Below are positions 7,603 through 16,068 of a stretch of 64,000 nucleotides of DNA, piece by piece (position 1 is the first letter of the stretch; the number at the start of each line of letters is the position of its first letter). Both the position numbers and the translations under genes were made by a program. Origin of the DNA: Anas platyrhynchos (taxonomy: Eukaryota > Chordata > Aves > Anseriformes > Anatidae); the NCBI RefSeq assembly GCF_047663525.1, contig NC_092589.1:27463001-27527000 (forward strand), written 5' to 3'. Below the pieces are notes generated by a model. That model ran no database searches and had not been told where the DNA came from. It saw only the letters and a program-made list of their open reading frames with translations.

Positions 7603-9537
7603 ATGACCGGCGGTGGTGATGGCCAGGGGCCCGTGGCTCGTGGTCAGCCCTCATCCCGTCGGGGCCCTGTGCAGCACCAGGAGCACAGGCAGGAGCTGGA
7701 GGCGCTGCGGGCCCAGCTGCAGGCCGAGCGTCTCCGCTCCCAGGAGCTGCAACGGCGCCTCAACACCGAGGCCCGTGAGATGAAGAAGAGGGCAGAGCAG
7801 GAGCGGCAGCTCCTGGCCCAGCAGCTACGCTCCAAATGGGAGCAGGAGCGGGCGCGGGAGCTGCAGCAGCTCGAGGAGCAGAGCCGGAGGCAGCGGGCGG
7901 CGGAGCTCCGGCAGCTGCTGCAGGAGAAGGAGGCCGAGCGGCGCCGGGAGCAGGAGCTGCTCCAGCGGCAGCGGGACGCCGCCGCCCAGATCCTGGCCCT
8001 GAAGAAGAAGCTGAGCCTGCAGAGAAGGCTCTTCTACAAGGAGGTGGTGAAGAAGGCCGAGTGCAGGGCGCCTGCCTCCCACGACGGGGACAAGGCCGCG
8101 GCCCAGCGCCACGTGGGGGTTCAGGTCTCAGGGCAGCAAGAGCCCTGCCCCCCCGGCAGCGGAGGCGGACAGCTTCTGGAGCAGAAAGCCAAACTGCTCA
8201 ACGCCCTGCAGGAGCCGGGGAGGCGATGCGGGCTCCTTCAGGAGGAGGCCTGCCTTCCGGAGGACGAGGGCTCCCTGCTGGGAGCCAGGGAGACGGCACG
8301 GAGGCTCATCGAGGACATCAGCGTGGTGGGCCTCCTGACCAAGGAGGTGAGGGAAAGAGTCAGGCAGCTGAAAGAGTTTGCCTCAAGATCTGAAAATGCT
8401 GCTGCAAAGACGGAGCAGGTCGACCAGCAGCTGATTGAAAAGGAGGCGATGGAGAAGCTTCAGCTGCAGAAGAAACGGGACCTGGAACGCTCTCGGCTGA
8501 AGAACAGGAGCGAGGAGCTCAAAGAGCATCTGGCACAGATGCTGAAAGAAAAAGCCACACGCGACCAGGAAAACTCTCAGCTCCGCAAGCAGAATGAGAG
8601 GATAAAGGAGGTTGAGGCTGAAAACGCTGCTCTGAAGCAGGAAGTCCTGCAAGTGTCAGAGCAGCGAAATGCTAAACAGCTCGTAAAAGTCCTGCAGTAT
8701 GTCAGTTGTGAATTTCAGAACACGAGTCAACTGGCCAAAATAATGCAACAACGGGAGACGGAGCTAGAGGAAACAAAGCTGATGCTGCAGAAGAAAGAGG
8801 AGGAGGTGAAGCATTGGCAGAAGGCTTGGGCAGAGCAACAAAGGGCACATGAGGAAGAGCTGCAAGCGTTACGAGCGCAGCTGACACAGTCCGAGCAGCG
8901 GTGTCAGCAGCAAAGGCAGCAATGTGAGCTGCTCTCGCAAGGACTCGAACTGGAGAAAAGAAAAAATTCCAACTGGATCGTCTCAGAACTGCCCCAGGCG
9001 ACGACAGCTCCCACAGCACAGGCCCGGAACCTCACGAACCACGAAGACGGCTCTGACGCTTCGGAAAAGTCAACCATCATCTACGCAAGTTCCTCGACGT
9101 CAGGTGTCACCCTCGACATCCCTGGGTGCTGCCTTTCCTCGGACGAGGGCTCTGTAGATGGGAGCGAAGAATCGGGAGCACGGCACGTGTCCTTCATCCC
9201 GCAGTCCCTGGGGCAAGAATCACCCGAACTGAAAAGCCGTTCACCTCGCCACGGCTGCCAACCCACGGAGGGTCCAGACGAGTGCCCTGAACTCAAGTTT
9301 CCTCTGGCTCTGGGAAACGACGTGTATGTCTTTGGGGACAAGGAGCAGTGCCTCAGGCTGCTGAGGGAGCTGCAGGACTTTAGGAGAGGAGTTCTCCCCT
9401 CCACGGCAGCCGCAGCAGAAGGCTCATCCCACAGCCAGGCGCCAGCTCCGGAGCTCCGTGACCCCGTGCCGGACAGCGGTACCGAAGTGAGTTCCTGCGG
9501 CGGAAGGGGACGGAAGAGCCGGAGAAGGAATAAATAA
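7603..9537 (+). CDS. RIMBP3L: RIMBP3-like coiled-coil protein, single exon (copy 1)
   Basis: A 644-codon uninterrupted frame starts at ACCATGA (7603), the only ATG downstream of the TATA box in this frame, and ends TAA 9535-9537. Residues ~30-150 form an E/Q/R/L-rich coiled coil with LRSKWEQERARELQQL, which I recall as closely matched in mammalian RIM-binding protein 3. A second coiled coil (~250-465) includes VEAENAALKQEV. The region 470-560 is serine-rich and disordered. Residues ~564-601 (LKFPLALGNDVYVFGD...RRGVLPS) resemble the C-terminal half of the first RIM-BP SH3 domain, but the N-terminal strand and the DEDGFYEGEL core are missing. RIMBP3 in mammals is single-exon, testis-expressed and acts at the spermatid manchette. 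This shorter version lacks FN3 repeats and the other SH3 domains. The symbol is descriptive; a TSPOAP1-related paralogue is the alternative. Confidence 0.7.
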   Translation: MTGGGDGQGPVARGQPSSRRGPVQHQEHRQELEALRAQLQAERLRSQELQRRLNTEAREMKKRAEQERQLLAQQLRSKWEQERARELQQLEEQSRRQRAAELRQLLQEKEAERRREQELLQRQRDAAAQILALKKKLSLQRRLFYKEVVKKAECRAPASHDGDKAAAQRHVGVQVSGQQEPCPPGSGGGQLLEQKAKLLNALQEPGRRCGLLQEEACLPEDEGSLLGARETARRLIEDISVVGLLTKEVRERVRQLKEFASRSENAAAKTEQVDQQLIEKEAMEKLQLQKKRDLERSRLKNRSEELKEHLAQMLKEKATRDQENSQLRKQNERIKEVEAENAALKQEVLQVSEQRNAKQLVKVLQYVSCEFQNTSQLAKIMQQRETELEETKLMLQKKEEEVKHWQKAWAEQQRAHEEELQALRAQLTQSEQRCQQQRQQCELLSQGLELEKRKNSNWIVSELPQATTAPTAQARNLTNHEDGSDASEKSTIIYASSSTSGVTLDIPGCCLSSDEGSVDGSEESGARHVSFIPQSLGQESPELKSRSPRHGCQPTEGPDECPELKFPLALGNDVYVFGDKEQCLRLLRELQDFRRGVLPSTAAAAEGSSHSQAPAPELRDPVPDSGTEVSSCGGRGRKSRRRNK

Positions 9538-9545
9538 GGAATAAA
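9529..9545 (+). terminator. Poly(A) signals of the RIMBP3-like gene (copy 1)
   Basis: AATAAA occurs at 9529-9534, overlapping the last codons and stop, and at 9540-9545, giving a very short 3'UTR. Confidence 0.65.
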
Positions 9546-9639
9546 TCTTCTTGATAAGAATTGGTGTCTGCGTGGTGCTTGTGCTCGGGCGGGTGGTCGA
9601 GTTCCACATCAGCCGCTCCCTCCCTCCCCAAATACGACC

Positions 9640-9720
9640 TGAAGGGCTCAGGGGTTGGGAGAAGGGCTCAGGGGTTGGGTTGGGTTGAGAGGAGGGCTCA
9701 GGGGTTGAGATGACGCCGAT
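9640..9720 (+). repeat. AGGGCTCAGGGGTTG short tandem repeat (copy 1)
   Basis: Three near-identical copies of GAAGGGCTCAGGGGTTGG are spaced 20-35 bp apart, followed by (GGGTT)n. The same array is in copy 2 (about 25117-25197). Confidence 0.8.
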
Positions 9721-9779
9721 CTGAGACGAGCCCCCCCCCGCTGCCGGTTGGAAAGTCGGTAAGGGGGGGGGGTGCTTGG

Positions 9780-10181
9780 GCGGTGACGTCATCGAGTGGA
9801 ATTTGGGGCGGGGCTTGACTGGAGAGGCGGGGCTTGGGTAGGAGGGACCTGAGGGGGAGGGGCCGGGGGGGGGGGACTCTGGGACCCCCCCCCCAGCCCC
9901 CACCACAGCGACCCCGCGGCCCGGGGATGGGCCGGGGGCTCCCGAGCCCCCTCCCTCGCCCCCGTGGGAAGCCCCTCGGGGCCCCCCCGCGCCGCCTCCC
10001 GGCCGCCGCCTTTGTTCTGCTGCCAGACCCCTCCGGGGGGGGCAGGGCCGGGGGGGGGGCCCGACGTTTCCACCCCCCCCGCCCTGCCCTGCAGCACCCC
10101 GGCGTCTGGCCCTGGCTTCGGGGTCAAGTTCCCAGGGGCCGGGGATGCGGTACCCCCCCCACCCCCCCTTTGCTGCCCCCC
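9780..10181 (+). promoter_or_regulatory. GC-rich CpG-island-like segment with CRE and GC boxes (copy 1)
   Basis: A perfect CRE, TGACGTCA (9784-9791), is followed by GGGGCGGGGC (9805-9814) and GGCGGGGC (9827-9834), then about 350 bp of G/C homopolymer-rich DNA. It looks like a second promoter downstream of the RIMBP3-like gene. Long frames exist here on both strands only because stop codons are rare in GC-rich DNA; I do not call any of them. Confidence 0.45.
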
Positions 10182-10575
10182 CCGGGCTGAGGTTTGCAGT
10201 GGGGTCACCGCCTCGTGCCCCCCCCCCATGCAGGGGAGTTTAGGGATGCCCCCCCCGCCCCAGGGAGGTTCCTGAGAGCAGCGAGACTCTGCCCAGCCCC
10301 CACATCCCCCCCCCAGGATTTCCCTGTGCCGCCCCCCTCCCCCCGGCGTCGTGGTCCCCTGGGAATCTCTCCCTGTGCCTGCAAGTAGCAGTCCCTGTTT
10401 GTGTGTACCTGGCCGTGCTCCCCTGCGCAGAATGGGGCTGTGGAGGGGCCCTTCCCACCCCCCACTTAGCACACGGTGGGAGGCCACTGCCCCTCGTTCC
10501 TGGATTTACCCCAATAAATGTCCTGGTTCAAAGCGCGTCTGTGCTGGCATCTCCTTCAGGCTGCGGGACATGAGC
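10182..10575 (+). other. Block-1-only GC-rich tail with poly(A) signal
   Basis: This 394-bp stretch between the end of the duplicated block and the provirus is not present after block 2. It ends with CCAATAAATG (AATAAA 10513-10518) and a GT-rich downstream element, so it could be the 3' end of a transcript started from the CRE/GC-box segment at 9780. No convincing ORF. Confidence 0.4.
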
Positions 10576-10581
10576 AGTGAT
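10576..10581 (+). repeat. Target-site duplication, left (AGTGAT)
   Basis: AGTGAT here and at 16995-17000. The last T also matches the first base of the LTR, so the duplication is 5 or 6 bp. Six bp fits better with two bases lying between the polypurine tract and the integrated LTR end. Confidence 0.8.
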
Positions 10582-10897
10582 CTCGTGGGGGAGGGGGCTG
10601 TTCCTCCTGAACAACCGCTACGCGTTTGAGGCCCTGCTTCCCAGGACGTGGCCGAACACCGCTCGCTGATGGGAAGTAGAGAGTAATTTTTTTTCTCTCT
10701 CTCTGTGCTTCCGCGCGGACTGATTGTTTCTTTTGTATCTGTTTCTCCTTCCCATTCCCTTTCCCTTTAATTAAACCTTTCTCATCTCAAACCTCGAGTT
10801 CTCTGTGTTGTATTTTCTCCCCCTCCTTCTGAGGAGAGGGGGAGTGAGAGAGCGGTTGTGGTGGAGCTTGGCTGCCCACCTGAGTAAAACCACCACA
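10581..10897 (+). mobile_element. ERV-C 5' LTR, 317 bp
   Basis: Starts TCTCGTGGGG and ends ACCACCACA. A polyadenylation signal ATTAAA lies at 10770-10775. Base-for-base the same as 16678-16994 on inspection. Confidence 0.9.
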
Positions 10898-10905
10898 GTC
10901 CTTTT

Positions 10906-10923
10906 TGGCGCCCAACGTGGGGC
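10906..10923 (+). other. ERV-C primer-binding site, tRNA-Lys1,2 type
   Basis: TGGCGCCCAACGTGGGGC, 8 bases after the LTR end. This is the 18-mer complementary to tRNA-Lys1,2 used by Mason-Pfizer monkey virus and relatives (established knowledge). ERV-L elements are named for a leucine tRNA primer, so the combination is unexpected. Confidence 0.85.
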
Positions 10924-10986
10924 TCGAGGGTTGAGATAACAATAGCATTGATTGAAGTATTTACAACTAACATATCGATAGTCATA

Positions 10987-12888
10987 ATGTTCGGTTTTCT
11001 GGCAATACTTTTCTGTGTGGATATGTTGTATGTAGCCTACTCTCTGTTTTCTTTTTTCCTTTACATCCGATCGGAGAAAGTGTTGAAGTCTGTGCTTGTT
11101 TTCTTTATCGTGTCGTGCTGTAACATAGTGGCCTTCAGTTTTGTTTGGTATTCAGGCCCGGCATGGTTATCCTCCTGGTCTCCTGGAGATTATCTTATTG
11201 AAAATATTAAGAATTACAGCGCCTTCTTTTTTGCCCCTAGCAGTCAATCAGTGAATAATATCGGGTGTGGTGCCTTCTACTTTTCTCCCTGTGGGCTAAT
11301 TACAGCAGCCTTTCAGTATCTTGGATACCCGTGGTCAGATATTATCCTCCTATTACTAGGTCTTGTGTTTGTCTCCTTCCCCAAGGTAAAGCAATTTATT
11401 AAGAATATTATCCAAGGACCTGTCCCCAGACAAAGTTGTGGGTGGCAAGGTGTGTGGGGGGATTTGGGCAGGTACCTATCACGGTTTTCTCCTCCAATGG
11501 TTCTAAATTTCACCCCTGAACAAGTACAAAACCCAAGAAAACTGGTACAGTGTTTGAAAGACGTATGCCCTGACCCTGGCAATACTAGAGAACTCCACCA
11601 GATTGCTGCACTCTGCTGGGGTCTGGCTTACGCCTATCAAATATCAATTAACATTGCCCAGCACCCTCAAGGGAATAGGGAGGTTCTTGAATTTGATGAT
11701 GAGACAGCACAAACTGTGACCACCCTAGAGGACCGACCATCTATGGTATCAGTCGCCCCTGTAGTAAAGACGAAACAGTGGAAACGGAGATCAGGTCGTT
11801 TAGTACGGGAAGAAGCTCCTCCTACAGATGAGGGAGAAGAAGAAAAGGCAAGCAGCTCTAAAGCAGCGTTATCATGGCAACATCACAAAGGAGAGACTGA
11901 AATCATAGATGAATCAGAAACTACTCGGTCTCTATCCTTGAGTGAGCTGCGAGAACTACGAAAAGACTTCAGTCGCCATCCAGGTGAGCACATCCTCACC
12001 TGGCTGCTTCGATGCTGGGATAGTGGGGCCAATACCCAACAGCTAGAAGGCAATGAAGCCAAGCAGCTGGGATCCCTTTCCAGAGAACGGCTCATTGATA
12101 GAGTAATTGGAAGAGAGGCACAAGTTATCAGCCTCTGGAGGCGAATCCTAACAGCTGTGAAAGAAAGGTATCCCCATAAAGAGGATATTGTCTACCAAGT
12201 AAACAAATGGACCACTATGGATCAGGGCCTCCAGCAGCTGCGGGAATTAGCTGTGCTGGAGATGATTTATAGTGATTTAAATAATGTCCAGACACCTACA
12301 GACCCCGATGAAGTTCAATGCACAACATCCATGTGGCGGAAGTTTGTACGGGCGGCACCCCTAACACATGCCAGCACACTGGCAGTAATGGGTTGGGATG
12401 AGGGGATGGGGCCAACTGTGGACACCGTGTCCAATCAACTTCATAAATATGAAGAAAATCTCTCTGCCCCAGTACGGGGCTGCATTTCAGCTGTGGAGAA
12501 ACTGTCCCAACGGCTAGATGAACACATAGCTTCGTCCTCACCTAAACAAAAAAATCTTTCGGCCATCAAGCGCCAGCAGTCCCCGGCTCAAACAAGGGAG
12601 AATCCAGGACGCACACCGCGAGGTACCTTGTGGTTTTATTTACGTGACCATGGGGAAGATATGAGGAAGTGGGATGGTGAACCGACCTCGGCCCTAGCTG
12701 CTCGGGTACGTGAACTACGGAAAGATACAGCAGCAACAAAGAGGGCCCCTAAGAGGATTGCTGCTCCAGTTTCTGTTGAACAGTCCCCCAGAGGCAGTAG
12801 AAGGAATAGTATTACTCCTGACCCTGACGAAGAGACTTCTGCTTCACATTTGGAAGAATTAATTGATAGATACTCCGACCAAGACTAG
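10987..12888 (+). CDS. gag: ERV-C Gag with N-terminal membrane segments
   Basis: The frame is open from upstream; the first ATG is at 10987, 64 bases after the primer site, giving 633 codons to the TAG at 12886-12888. Residues ~1-26, 34-54 and 117-131 are strongly hydrophobic, predicting two or three membrane spans instead of the usual myristoylation signal. Residues ~300-500 look like a helical capsid region (LSELRELRKDFSRHPGEH, then LITWLLRC-type and LSRERLIDRVIG helices). The C-terminal 130 residues are basic and Ser/Pro-rich; no CCHC zinc knuckle is present. Gag forms the particle. The frame continues into pol in phase across a single TAG. I recognise Gag by position and the capsid-like region, not by a strong family match. 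Confidence 0.75.
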   Translation: MFGFLAILFCVDMLYVAYSLFSFFLYIRSEKVLKSVLVFFIVSCCNIVAFSFVWYSGPAWLSSWSPGDYLIENIKNYSAFFFAPSSQSVNNIGCGAFYFSPCGLITAAFQYLGYPWSDIILLLLGLVFVSFPKVKQFIKNIIQGPVPRQSCGWQGVWGDLGRYLSRFSPPMVLNFTPEQVQNPRKLVQCLKDVCPDPGNTRELHQIAALCWGLAYAYQISINIAQHPQGNREVLEFDDETAQTVTTLEDRPSMVSVAPVVKTKQWKRRSGRLVREEAPPTDEGEEEKASSSKAALSWQHHKGETEIIDESETTRSLSLSELRELRKDFSRHPGEHILTWLLRCWDSGANTQQLEGNEAKQLGSLSRERLIDRVIGREAQVISLWRRILTAVKERYPHKEDIVYQVNKWTTMDQGLQQLRELAVLEMIYSDLNNVQTPTDPDEVQCTTSMWRKFVRAAPLTHASTLAVMGWDEGMGPTVDTVSNQLHKYEENLSAPVRGCISAVEKLSQRLDEHIASSSPKQKNLSAIKRQQSPAQTRENPGRTPRGTLWFYLRDHGEDMRKWDGEPTSALAARVRELRKDTAATKRAPKRIAAPVSVEQSPRGSRRNSITPDPDEETSASHLEELIDRYSDQD

Positions 12889-12916
12889 TGGGGCCCTGCC
12901 TCTGGCCAGGTAGAGG
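12886..12916 (+). promoter_or_regulatory. Candidate gag-pol stop-codon readthrough signal: TAG plus H-type pseudoknot
   Basis: gag and pol share one reading frame, separated only by TAG 12886-12888. Six bases later CCTG (12895-12898) can pair with CAGG (12907-12910), and the loop bases CCTCT (12899-12903) can pair with AGAGG (12912-12916), forming an H-type pseudoknot. An alternative first stem is GGCC 12892-12895 with GGCC 12904-12907. Stop, spacing and fold parallel the readthrough signal of gammaretroviruses. Function is inferred. Confidence 0.6.
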
Positions 12917-15900
12917 AGAGGGACAACCGGATTTACTGGACTGTGTGGATTCGATGGCCTGGCACACCGGAACCGCAAAAATATAAAGCTTTAGTGGACA
13001 CAGGCGCACAGTGTACCCTAATGCCATCAGGCCACCAAGGGGCAGAACCCATCTCTATCTCTGGAGTGACGGGGGGATCCCAAGAGCTAACCATATTGGA
13101 AGCTGAAGTGAGTCTAACTGGGAAGGAGTGGCAAAAGCACCCCATCGTGACTGGCCCAGAGGCTCCGTGCATCCTCGGCATAGACTACCTCAGGAAAGGA
13201 TACTTCAAGGATCCAAAAGGGTACCGGTGGGCTTTTGGCATAGCTGCCTTGAGCACAGAGAAGATTAAGCAGCTGTCTACCCTGCCTGGTCTCTCACAAG
13301 ACCCTTCTGCTGTAGGACTGCTGAGGATTGAGGAACAGCAAGTGCCAATTGCGACTACAACTGTGCACCGGCGGCAATATCGCACCAACCGAGACTCCCT
13401 GATTCCTATCCATGAGTTAGTTCACCATCTGGAGAGCCAAGGAGTGATCAGCAAGACTCATTCACCTTTTAACAGTCCTATATGGCCAGTGCGAAAGTCC
13501 AATGGCGAGTGGAGGCTAACAGTGGACTATCGGGGCCTGAATGAAGTCACACCACCACTAAGTGCAGCAGTGCCAGACATGCTAGAACTCCAGTACGAAC
13601 TAGAGTCAAAGGCAGCCAAGTGGTATGCTACAATCGATATTGCTAATGCATTTTTCTCTATCCCTCTAGCAGCAGCATGCAGGCCACAATTTGCTTTCAC
13701 TTGGAGGGGCATTCAGTATACTTGGAATCGACTGCCCCAGGGGTGGAAACACAGCCCTACCATTTGCCATGGACTGATCCAGACAACACTGGAACAGGGG
13801 AACGCTCCTGAACACCTGCAGTACATCGATGATATCATTGTATGGGGTAATACAGCAGAAGAAGTTTTTGAGAAAGGGAAGAAAATAATTCAAATTCTCT
13901 TGAAAGCTGGCTTTGCCATTAAACAGAATAAGGTCAAAGGACCTGCACAGGAAATCCAGTTCTTGGGGGTAAAATGGCAGGATGGACGTCGCCACATTCC
14001 AACGGATGTGATCAACAAAATAACAGTTATGTCTCCGCCAACTAGCAAAAAAGAAACACAAGCTTTCCTAGGTCTTGTGGGATTTTGGAGAATGCATGTG
14101 CCCGGTTATAGTCAGCTTGTGAGTCCTCTATATCGAGTAACTCGGAAGAGGAACTCGTTTGAGTGGGGCCCTGAGCAACAACAGGCCTTTGAACAACTCA
14201 AACAAGAAATAGCTCGTGCAGTAGCCCTTGGGCCTGTCCGTACTGGACCAGCTGTGCAAAACATACTGTACACTGCAGCTGGGGAGCATGGGCTCACCTG
14301 GAGCCTCTGGCAGAAGACCCCAGGAGAAACTCGAGGCCGACCTTTGGGGTTCTGGAGCCGGGGCTATCGAGGATCAGAAGCCAATTACACCCCAACTGAA
14401 AAGGAAATATTAACAGCATATGAGGGGATTCGAGCCGCTTCAGAAGTTGTTGGTACAGAAGCACAACTTCTCTTGGCCCCACGGCTACCTGTGTTACATT
14501 GGATGTTCAAAGAGAAAATCCCCACTACACATCATGCAACCGATGCTACGTGGAGTAAATGGGTAGCGTTAATTACACAGCGGGCTCGAATGGGAAAACC
14601 CAACCGCCCAGGAATCCTGGAAGAGATTATGGACTGGCCAGAGGGCAGGGATTTCGGAGCACCAACAGAAGAAGTAACTCGTCCTGAAGAGGCACCACCA
14701 TACAATGAGTTGCCAGAAGACAGAAAGCAGTATGCGTTGTTTACTGACGGATCCTGCCGTGTGGTAGGGAGCCATCGGAAGTGGAAAGCTGCTGTGTGGA
14801 GTCCCACACGACAAGTTGTGGAGGCCATGGAAGGGGAAGGTGAGTCGAGTCAGTATGCAGAAGTGAAAGCTATACAACTGGCCCTAGAAATTGCTGAAAG
14901 AGAAAAGGGGCCGGTACTATATCTCTATACTGACTCATGGATGGTGGCAAATGCGCTGTGGGGGTGGCTGCAACAATGGAAACAGAACAACTGGCAGCGC
15001 AGAGGTAAACCTATCTGGGCTGCTACCCTGTGGCAAGATATTGCTGCTCGGGTAGAAAACCTGGCTGTAAAGGTACGTCATGTAGATGCCCATATGCCTA
15101 AGAATCGTGCTACCGAAGAACATCAGAACAATGAAGAAGTAGACAGAGCTTCAAAAATTGAAATAGCTCAGGTGGACCTGGACTGGGGACGTAAGGGTGA
15201 GCTGTTTGTAGCTCGATGGGCCCATGAAACATCAGGACATCTGGGGAGGGATGCCACTTACAGATGGGCTCGTGATCGAGGGGTGGACCTGACCATTGAG
15301 GCCATCACACAGGTTACCCATCAGTGTGAGACCTGTGCTGCAATCAAACGAGCCATGAGGGTAAAGTCTCCCTGGAATAGAGGGAGATGGCTTGGATTTC
15401 GTTATGGTGAGGCCTGGCAGATTGACTACATCGGACCACTTCCACAAACCCGCCAAGGTAAACGTTACATACTCACCATGGTAGAAGCAACTACTGGGTG
15501 GCTGGAAACATATCCAGTAAACCATGCCACGGCCCGAAACACTATCTTGGGCCTGGAAAGACAAGTGTTGTGGCGACATGGTACACCAGAAAGAATTGAG
15601 TCCGACAATGGGAGTCACTTCCGAAATAATTTGATCACTTCCTGGGCCAAGAGACATGGCATTGAATGGGTGTACCACATCCCTTATCACCCACAAGCCT
15701 CTGGGAAGGTTGAGAGGTACAATGGACTGTTAAAAACTATGCTGCGAGCATTGGGTGCTGGGACATGGAAACATTGGGATATAAATCTACCAGAGGCCAC
15801 TTGGCTAGTTAACAACAGGGGGTCTGAAAGCCGTCCTGGTCCTGCTAAAACAAAACCCCTACACACTGTGGGAGAAGCTAAAGTCCCTGTAGTGCATGTG

Positions 15901-16068
15901 GGGAAGTGGATGGGGAAGGCAGTGTGGGTTGCCCCTGCCATGGGAAAAGGCAAACCCACTCGTGGGATTGTCTTTGCCCAAGGACCAGGGTATACCTGGT
16001 GGGTAATGCAGAAAGATGGGGATATCAAGTGTGTGCCACAAGGAGATTTAACACTGGGAGAAAATTAA
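12889..16068 (+). CDS. pol: ERV-C Pol: protease, reverse transcriptase, RNase H, integrase
   Basis: 1059 codons follow the TAG with no break, in the gag frame; no ATG is suitably placed, so translation by readthrough is likely. Counting from the first codon after TAG: the aspartic protease motif LVDTGAQ has its Asp at ~37; the RT active site YIDD starts at ~312, with LPQGWKHSP before it and GLVGFWR after; RNase H has FTDGSC (Asp ~620), AEVKAIQLALE, YTDSW and HVDAH; integrase has an HHCC zinc domain (AHETSGH ... CETC), then Asp ~846 (QIDYIGPL), Asp ~906 (ESDNG) and Glu ~942 (GKVERYNG), the canonical D,D35E spacing, and a C-terminal DNA-binding tail. All catalytic residues are present. No dUTPase domain. 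Together these would copy the RNA and insert the DNA. Confidence 0.92.
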   Translation, partial: WGPASGQVEERDNRIYWTVWIRWPGTPEPQKYKALVDTGAQCTLMPSGHQGAEPISISGVTGGSQELTILEAEVSLTGKEWQKHPIVTGPEAPCILGIDYLRKGYFKDPKGYRWAFGIAALSTEKIKQLSTLPGLSQDPSAVGLLRIEEQQVPIATTTVHRRQYRTNRDSLIPIHELVHHLESQGVISKTHSPFNSPIWPVRKSNGEWRLTVDYRGLNEVTPPLSAAVPDMLELQYELESKAAKWYATIDIANAFFSIPLAAACRPQFAFTWRGIQYTWNRLPQGWKHSPTICHGLIQTTLEQGNAPEHLQYIDDIIVWGNTAEEVFEKGKKIIQILLKAGFAIKQNKVKGPAQEIQFLGVKWQDGRRHIPTDVINKITVMSPPTSKKETQAFLGLVGFWRMHVPGYSQLVSPLYRVTRKRNSFEWGPEQQQAFEQLKQEIARAVALGPVRTGPAVQNILYTAAGEHGLTWSLWQKTPGETRGRPLGFWSRGYRGSEANYTPTEKEILTAYEGIRAASEVVGTEAQLLLAPRLPVLHWMFKEKIPTTHHATDATWSKWVALITQRARMGKPNRPGILEEIMDWPEGRDFGAPTEEVTRPEEAPPYNELPEDRKQYALFTDGSCRVVGSHRKWKAAVWSPTRQVVEAMEGEGESSQYAEVKAIQLALEIAEREKGPVLYLYTDSWMVANALWGWLQQWKQNNWQRRGKPIWAATLWQDIAARVENLAVKVRHVDAHMPKNRATEEHQNNEEVDRASKIEIAQVDLDWGRKGELFVARWAHETSGHLGRDATYRWARDRGVDLTIEAITQVTHQCETCAAIKRAMRVKSPWNRGRWLGFRYGEAWQIDYIGPLPQTRQGKRYILTMVEATTGWLETYPVNHATARNTILGLERQVLWRHGTPERIESDNGSHFRNNLITSWAKRHGIEWVYHIPYHPQASGKVERYNGLLKTMLRALGAGTWKHWDINLPEATWLVNNRGSESRPGPAKTKPLHTVGEAKVPVVHVGKWMGKAVWVAPAMGKGKPTRGIVFAQGPGYTWWVMQKDGDIKCVPQGDLTLGEN

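Larger units (their letters stand above)
1519..10181. repeat. Large direct duplication, block 1 (~8.66 kb)
   Basis: The block matches 16997-25657 nearly base for base. The offset is 15,478 near the left end and 15,477 from about 2440 onward. Differences I noticed include 1617-1625, 2404, 2435-2441, 2732-2736, 5803, 8726, 9031 and several in GC-rich homopolymers around 9750-10170. The left edge coincides exactly with the LTR end. The right edge is where the copies diverge after a run of C. Confidence 0.9.

Noticed and set aside
7836..8393. 185-codon second frame inside the RIMBP3-like gene
   Set aside because: A +1-frame shadow of a repetitive coiled-coil coding sequence; Ala/Gly/Glu-rich and without its own start context.
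7603..9537. Identity as the chicken ERV-borne coiled-coil gene ENS-1/ERNI
   Set aside because: Considered because of the ERV context and coiled coils, but the LRSKWE... N-terminus and SH3-like end fit RIM-binding proteins better, and the ORF has its own non-LTR TATA/CRE promoter.
9424..10487. Several 100-230-codon frames on both strands in the GC-rich segment after the RIMBP3-like gene
   Set aside because: Pro/Gly/Arg low-complexity translations of C and G homopolymers; frames differ between the two blocks because homopolymer lengths differ.
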